This document shows, one piece after another, positions 15,206-18,817 of a stretch of DNA of 18,817 nucleotides. A program made the translations under genes and the position numbers. Under the pieces are notes generated by a model that saw only the letters and a list, made by a program, of their open reading frames with translations, was not told where the DNA came from and searched no databases. Position 1 is the stretch's first letter. Each line of letters opens with the position of its first letter. Source of the stretch: Oleidesulfovibrio sp964593925 (GTDB lineage Bacteria; Desulfobacterota; Desulfovibrionia; Desulfovibrionales; Desulfovibrionaceae); assembly GCA_964593925.1 (NCBI GenBank), contig CAZQKM010000038.1, positions 1-18,817 of the forward strand, read 5' to 3'.

Positions 15206-15703
15206 ATGAAGAGGCTGGTCTTGTATCTGGAGGCCCTGGGTGATCTGTGTGCACGAATATTAGCGGTGTGTGCAGGGAGTATACTGGTAGTGATGGTGCT
15301 TCTTGGTTGCGCTAATATCGCGGGGCGGGCCATGGGTATGCCCATCAGGGGGACTTTTGAGCTTATCGGGTTCATGGGGGCCATGGTCGCCGGGCTTTCT
15401 CTGGCGTTTGCCCAGCGCCGCAAGGCCCATATTTTTGTGGCATTTTTCATGAAAGGTTTTCCACGCCGGCTTCGTTTGGCTCTGGATGTTGCCGTGCATC
15501 TATGCTCGGCATTATTCTTTGCACTTGCTGCTCATGCGCTTGCCGCTCATGCCGGATTTATTGCCGAGTTGGGCGAGTTGTCTGAAACACTGCATTTGGT
15601 CTTTTATCCGTTTATATACATGCTTGCTGCGGGCTGCGTTATCATGGCCGTTGTGCTTGGGGTGGCCTGTCTGAAGGCATTGTTGTTTGGAGAGGAAGGG
15701 TAA
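15206..15703 (+). CDS. dctQ: TRAP transporter small permease, DctQ family
   Basis: A 165-residue inner-membrane protein with four hydrophobic segments (about 15-40, 48-68, 86-110 and 125-155), the standard DctQ topology. The conserved region after the first helices reads GRAMGMPIRGTFELIGFMGAM, matching the family pattern in which a polar loop precedes the second helix, followed by FAQRRKAHIFV. ATG 15206 gives the usual N-terminus; a GTG at 15173 would add eleven poorly conserved residues. The ribosome-binding site is weak (GGGG at about ten bases). It ends one base before dctM. Confidence 0.88.
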   Translation: MKRLVLYLEALGDLCARILAVCAGSILVVMVLLGCANIAGRAMGMPIRGTFELIGFMGAMVAGLSLAFAQRRKAHIFVAFFMKGFPRRLRLALDVAVHLCSALFFALAAHALAAHAGFIAELGELSETLHLVFYPFIYMLAAGCVIMAVVLGVACLKALLFGEEG

Positions 15704-15704
15704 T

Positions 15705-17006
15705 ATGGATCCAATGGCACTTGGTGTGGGGTCTGTGGGGGTATTGCTGGTCGCCATGCTTGCCTCGCGCATTCCCGTGGGTTTTGCCATGGCTGTCATT
15801 GGTCTTGGCGGGTATGCTGTGGTCATGGGGCCATCTGCCGCCTACTCCATGCTGGGGGCCGAAGTGTGGGAGACATTTTCTTCCTACGGGCTGACAGTGG
15901 TTCCTTTTTTTATTCTCATGGGGCAAATATGCCTCCAAGCCGATGTAAACGGGCGTCTGTACAAGGCTGTGTACGCATGGATTGGGCATATACGCGGCGG
16001 GGTTGCATACGCCACAGTTCTTGCCTGTGCGGGATTTTCTGCTATCTGCGGCTCCAACACCGCCACAGCGGCAACCATGTCGGCAGTGGCGTTGCCGGAG
16101 ATGAAAAAATATGGTTATAGCCCCATGCTGTCCACAGGCAGCGTTGCAGCTGGGGCTACGCTGGGGGTGCTTATTCCGCCCAGTGTGGTACTTATTGTTA
16201 TTGGTCTGCAGACCGGGCTTTCCATTTCCACGCTGTTTATGGCCAGCATTGTGCCAGGTATACTGCTGGCCCTTTTGTTTGTCGGGGTAATACGCATTTT
16301 GTGTATCCGTAAACCCCATTGGGGGCCTATGGGGCGCCGTAGCTCCTGGCAGGAACGCCTTCGGACGTTGCCCGGTGCGATTGAGGTGATGCTGCTGTTT
16401 TTTCTGGTGCTTGGCGGATTGTTCTGGGGGGTTTTTACTCCCACAGAGGCAGGGGCAGCGGGTGTGGCCTTTGCGCTTCTGATCAGTCTGGTTCGGCGGG
16501 CGTTGTCGTTCAGAGGCTGGATATGCGCCATAAATGAGACCTTGCGCATTTCCAGCATGATTATGGTTATCTTTTTGGGGGCGGTACTGTACGGGCGTTT
16601 TTTGGCCGTGACACGGTTGCCTTTTGTGGTGGCAGAGTGGACTGCTTCTCTGGCATTGCCAGCGTTGGCTGTGTTGATAATTATTTGCGGTATATATGCC
16701 CTGGGTGGCATGTTGATGGACGCGTTGGCTTTGCTGTTGGTGACTATTCCCATTTTTTTTCCCGTGGTAGAGAATTTGGGCTATGATCTTGTCTGGTTCA
16801 GTGTGGTGGTAACTGTGATTACCACTATGGGTGCCATTACGCCCCCTGTAGGGGTCACAGCATTTGTGGTGGCGGCGTCCGTGCCGGAAGTGCCTGTGGA
16901 TCAGGTATTCAAGGGCGTGGCATTTTTTTGGGGTGCGTATGTGCTATGCGTACTGCTGCTTTTTACCGTGCCGGGACTTGTGCTATATTTACCGGCAGCC
17001 ATGTAG
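15705..17006 (+). CDS. dctM: TRAP transporter large permease, DctM family
   Basis: A 433-residue permease of about 12 membrane segments that carries the substrate using an ion gradient. Recognisable DctM landmarks are SRIPVGFAMAVIGLGGY, VPFFILMGQI, GGVAYATVLACAGFSAICGS followed by NTATAATMSAVALPEMKKYGY, the segment GATLGVLIPPSVVLIVIG, and near the C-terminus MGAITPPVGVTAFV. ATG 15705 has AGGAAGGG eight bases upstream and lies one base after the dctQ stop. An in-frame TTG at 15687 is disfavoured. No plus-strand terminator follows; the hairpin at 17069-17093 has its T-tract only on the other strand. Confidence 0.95.
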   Translation: MDPMALGVGSVGVLLVAMLASRIPVGFAMAVIGLGGYAVVMGPSAAYSMLGAEVWETFSSYGLTVVPFFILMGQICLQADVNGRLYKAVYAWIGHIRGGVAYATVLACAGFSAICGSNTATAATMSAVALPEMKKYGYSPMLSTGSVAAGATLGVLIPPSVVLIVIGLQTGLSISTLFMASIVPGILLALLFVGVIRILCIRKPHWGPMGRRSSWQERLRTLPGAIEVMLLFFLVLGGLFWGVFTPTEAGAAGVAFALLISLVRRALSFRGWICAINETLRISSMIMVIFLGAVLYGRFLAVTRLPFVVAEWTASLALPALAVLIIICGIYALGGMLMDALALLLVTIPIFFPVVENLGYDLVWFSVVVTVITTMGAITPPVGVTAFVVAASVPEVPVDQVFKGVAFFWGAYVLCVLLLFTVPGLVLYLPAAM

Positions 17007-17059
17007 CAGGTACTGGTAAGAAGGCTTTGGGTGAATCTTTTTGCCTCTGAGTGTTTTGC

Positions 17060-17093
17060 AAAAAAAGAGCAAGACGGCTTTACGCCGTCTTGC
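17060..17093 (-). terminator. Intrinsic terminator of the flgM operon
   Basis: GCAAGACGGC (17069-17078) and GCCGTCTTGC (17084-17093) form a perfect 10-bp stem with a five-base loop. In the minus-strand direction the stem is followed by CTC and T7 (17066-17060). On the plus strand no T-tract follows, so dctM transcripts would meet only a bare hairpin. Confidence 0.92.
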
Positions 17094-17157
17094 AGGTATC
17101 TTGCTGCCCATGGGTATATCCTTTTGCACGGCTTGCCTTGCAAGACACACGCACCAG

Positions 17158-17463
17158 TTAGCTGAAAAAGTCTACTTCGTCTTGTAGCAGTTTGCGCGCA
17201 ATATCTTGGCTGTTGATTTCGTATGTGCCGGCCTCAACCTTTTGCTTCAATTCGGTTACCTTTTCGCGGCGGATATCCGGTGCGGCAAGCGCACCGGAGT
17301 ATGCTTCGGTACGCATGCGAGCAGTGTCAGACAGGCTGACCCTGTCACCACTTGCACGAGCATCATTGCCTTTTTTGCGTGCTTCACCAACATTTTTGTG
17401 TTCCGCTTTTTCTAACTTGGCCTGATATGGGTCCAACGTATTCAGCAGATTTTTGATGTGCAT
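17158..17463 (-). CDS. flgM: Anti-sigma-28 factor FlgM
   Basis: A 101-residue small, charged, helix-prone protein. FlgM holds sigma-28 (FliA) inactive until the hook-basal body is complete and FlgM is exported. The central DRVSLSDTAR is the typical FlgM pattern, and the C-terminal part (REKVTELKQKVEAGTYEINSQDIARKLL) is the sigma-binding region. Length is normal for the family. ATG 17463 has GGAGG six bases upstream. It lies 27 bases after the DVU0524-like gene and is followed by a strong terminator. The pair is driven by a FliA-type promoter, giving the familiar feedback on its own inhibitor. Confidence 0.95.
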   Translation of the reverse strand: MHIKNLLNTLDPYQAKLEKAEHKNVGEARKKGNDARASGDRVSLSDTARMRTEAYSGALAAPDIRREKVTELKQKVEAGTYEINSQDIARKLLQDEVDFFS

Positions 17464-17490
17464 AACAACCTCCCCGGGGACGCTGTGGTA

Positions 17491-17907
17491 TTATAGCATG
17501 GTACTGTTTACTTTGTCCAAGGTGAGTGCCCACAGCCGTTCCATGAGCTCTGCTTTTTCCCCTGCTTGCAACTCTACGGGGCCTGTGGGCAGATCGCGGA
17601 AGATCTGCACATCAAGCTCCGTGGGTGGATATTTAAAGATAAGTGGGCAACCCACCTCTACTTCCAGCTGCTGCTTGATATCTTCTACCACAGGGTTATC
17701 ACTGCCTGACAGGATAAGATTTTCCATCACCTCGCGGGCAATGCGCTCCACCATTATTTTTCGTTTTACTTCCGGAGGAATAGTGCTGGCGTTTCCTTCC
17801 GCTGCCAGACGCAAGGCATGGCGATAACGAGCCAGCCTGCGGGCGGCAGTGAGCTGTCTGTCATATTGCAGCAGCATGTTCCGGACATAAAACGATGTAT
17901 CTGTCAC
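17491..17907 (-). CDS. FlgM-associated conserved protein, DVU0524-like
   Basis: A 138-residue protein with no signal peptide, membrane segment or enzyme motif. It begins with a basic, helical stretch (LLQYDRQLTAARRLARYRHALRL), has a second helical segment (EVKRKIMVERIAREVMENLI), and ends in a more structured part with GCPLIFKYPPTELDVQIF. I relate it to the DVU0524 family of proteins found beside flgM in Desulfovibrio; its biochemical role is not known. The start is GTG 17907 with GAGGGG about nine bases upstream, about 15 bases after the predicted FliA start site. Because it precedes flgM in the same short operon, a link to flagellar assembly or FlgM export is a reasonable inference. Confidence 0.8.
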   Translation of the reverse strand: MTDTSFYVRNMLLQYDRQLTAARRLARYRHALRLAAEGNASTIPPEVKRKIMVERIAREVMENLILSGSDNPVVEDIKQQLEVEVGCPLIFKYPPTELDVQIFRDLPTGPVELQAGEKAELMERLWALTLDKVNSTML

Positions 17908-17929
17908 AACGTTTCCCCTCGTATCCCTC

Positions 17930-17956
17930 TTATCGGCCGGTATAGAGCGGACTTTA
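17930..17956 (-). promoter_or_regulatory. Sigma-28 (FliA) promoter of the flgM operon
   Basis: Minus-strand TAAAGTCC (17956-17949), an 11-base spacer, then GCCGATAA (17937-17930). The consensus is TAAAGTTT-N11-GCCGATAA: the -10 element is perfect, the first six bases of the -35 element match, and the spacing is exact. The predicted start site near 17922 leaves a leader of about 15 bases. A-tracts in the minus strand lie just upstream (17969-17987). Confidence 0.9.
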
Positions 17957-18017
17957 GGGGTGAGGGGATTTTTTTACTATTTTTTTCTTATACCTTCTTA
18001 ACGGGTAATATGGAGAT

Positions 18018-18221
18018 TTCATTAGGGTACATTGCCGAGTTATTGCAGCCAATCACGGTAAGGCCCTTGACCGGGCAGCCATAAGCATACCCCGGGGATA
18101 TGCCTGCGAGTAGCTATCTGCTTTGTGTGTTGAACCAGCAGAGCCCGAAAACAGGACACTATTTTGCAGGCTTGTAGGTTCTTAGATTATGTGTGTGGCT
18201 GCTTTTGGGCCTGTTTTTTTT
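18018..18221 (+). ncRNA. Candidate structured small RNA or leader ending in a U8 tract
   Basis: A row of plus-strand hairpins ends at T8 (18214-18221). Stem 1: ATTG/CAAT with outer GT/AC and CC/GG, 18035-18058. Stem 2: GCATACC/GGTATGC with one bulge, plus outer GCAG/CTGC, 18075-18107. Stem 3: TCTGCT/AGCAGA, 18117-18142. Stem 4 starts directly afterwards: GCCCGAAAACAG (18143-18154) against CTGCTTTTGGGC (18199-18210), 11 of 12 paired, with inner ACAC/GTGT. No plus-strand gene lies between dctM and this point that could use the terminator. The 5' end is a guess from TAATAT at 18006-18011; no good -35 is visible. I do not recognise a known RNA family. A 24-codon frame (18010-18084) overlaps stems 1 and 2. 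Confidence 0.4.
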
Positions 18222-18817
18222 ATACGGCATGCGACAAGTAGTCCGTGACTCGTGGCCTGTAAGAGAGTTTGGAGTGACGTAGGTATGATACCCCTTGCCA
18301 GAAGGGCATTGCTATTCTGGCAAGGGTAAGTAGAGAGAGTGTTCAGGCGCTTTTATTTGAACTAGTGAGTGTTATATATGCATCAGCCATGGGACAGGCA
18401 GGGAGCAAAGGCGCCTACCCCATGTCTGCTGAGGGCTTGGTGGCCGTCAGCCTGGATAGGGTAAGCTGGTGCGCAGTTGCCATGTGCTAGTTGCTTGGCT
18501 TTGAGGCCCCAGGCTCGCCATGGAAAAAGCATAGCCTGCCTGGGTACTTTACCCGTAGGGCTGTTGCAAGCGGTGGGACATCGACCGGCTTTATGCTCTT
18601 GCTGCCAATGCCAGGGCGGGTAGCGGTGCGAGTCTTTGCAAGTGGTGTGGGATGAAAATAAAGTTGTAAACTGAACTATGGTAATTGTGGGACTCTGGGT
18701 ATGAGTTGTAGCTGAAACGATTGCTGGCAACTCCAATGACCATACTTCTTTTTCCACGCATAATGATCCTGCCACATTTTTGTGGAGTACCAGTTAAGCC
18801 ACTTTTCTGTGTTCTTG
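18222..18817. other. Right-hand intergenic stretch, no convincing gene
   Basis: About 600 bases. A minus-strand open frame (18383-18775) is rich in Cys, His and Pro, resembles no family and is probably non-coding. Apart from the 12-bp inverted repeat at 18292-18326 there are only small signals: CATGGG/CCCATG arms 18388-18426, an imperfect direct repeat TTGCAAG-N-GGTG at 18564 and 18636, and CCACA-TTTT-TGTGG at 18772-18785. A neighbouring operon's control region may begin here. Confidence 0.4.
18292..18326. repeat. Perfect 12-bp inverted repeat
   Basis: CCCTTGCCAGAA (18292-18303) and TTCTGGCAAGGG (18315-18326) are exact reverse complements with an 11-base spacer. Neither side has a T-tract, so it is not a simple intrinsic terminator. 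It could be an operator for a dimeric regulator, a stable RNA stem, or a remnant of a mobile element. Confidence 0.6.

Noticed and set aside
18018..18221. Identification of the structured locus as 6S RNA
   Set aside because: The strings CCTTGACC and GCCTGCG recall 6S RNA, but a long closing stem and the 5' half are missing; that position is T-rich promoter DNA.
18383..18775. Minus-strand open frame of 130 codons
   Set aside because: Composition is rich in Cys, His and Pro, there is no recognisable domain and no clear ribosome-binding site.

Overview
The window looks like a chromosomal segment of a moderate-GC, motile, anaerobic deltaproteobacterium of the Desulfovibrio type. This is inferred from gene content: an flgM paired with a DVU0524-like partner, a PaaK-type CoA ligase beside a DUF1786 protein, a catabolic-type alanine dehydrogenase, a GlnRS, and TRAP and Liv transporters. 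No database search was possible, so genus and species remain open. Most of the window is ordinary core and transport metabolism; the more unusual signals lie between the genes.

Layout, left to right. Positions 1-905 hold an AT-rich flank, a possible decayed small gene (241-460), and a tRNA-Leu(GAG) on the minus strand with its own promoter and terminator. Positions 906-4724 form a plus-strand run: a DUF1786 actin-like-fold protein, a phenylacetate-CoA-ligase-family enzyme, a DUF456 membrane protein and a TrmJ-like tRNA 2'-O-methyltransferase. Positions 4981-9862 carry a complete branched-chain amino-acid ABC transporter on the minus strand, transcribed livK-livH-livM-livG-livF, with a strong hairpin between the binding-protein gene and the first permease gene. 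A 561-base divergent spacer separates livK from ald (alanine dehydrogenase), whose codons look tuned for high expression and which ends in a clear intrinsic terminator. Next come tRNA-Gln(CUG) and glnS, both on the minus strand and separated by a terminator, so an aminoacyl-tRNA synthetase sits beside one of its own substrates.

Positions 14087-17006 encode a three-gene TRAP transporter (dctP-dctQ-dctM) preceded by a near-consensus sigma-54 promoter and an upstream dyad. Converging on it from the right is a flagellar pair, a DVU0524-like gene then flgM, driven by an essentially perfect sigma-28 (FliA) promoter and ended by a perfect hairpin terminator. The last 800 bases hold no convincing long gene. 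They do hold a plus-strand row of hairpins ending in a U8 tract, which is a candidate small RNA or leader, and an isolated 12-bp perfect inverted repeat.

Functionally, the window combines amino-acid import (Liv), amino-acid deamination to pyruvate (Ald), possible activation of an aryl acid (PaaK-like) and organic-acid uptake (TRAP), which suits an anaerobe using fermentation products and amino acids. Three sigma classes are visible: sigma-70-like at the tRNAs, sigma-54 at the TRAP operon and sigma-28 at flgM. The strongest leads for something undescribed are the unidentified RNA-like locus at about 18018-18221, the mutually exclusive hairpins between livK and livH, and the decayed small gene at the left edge.
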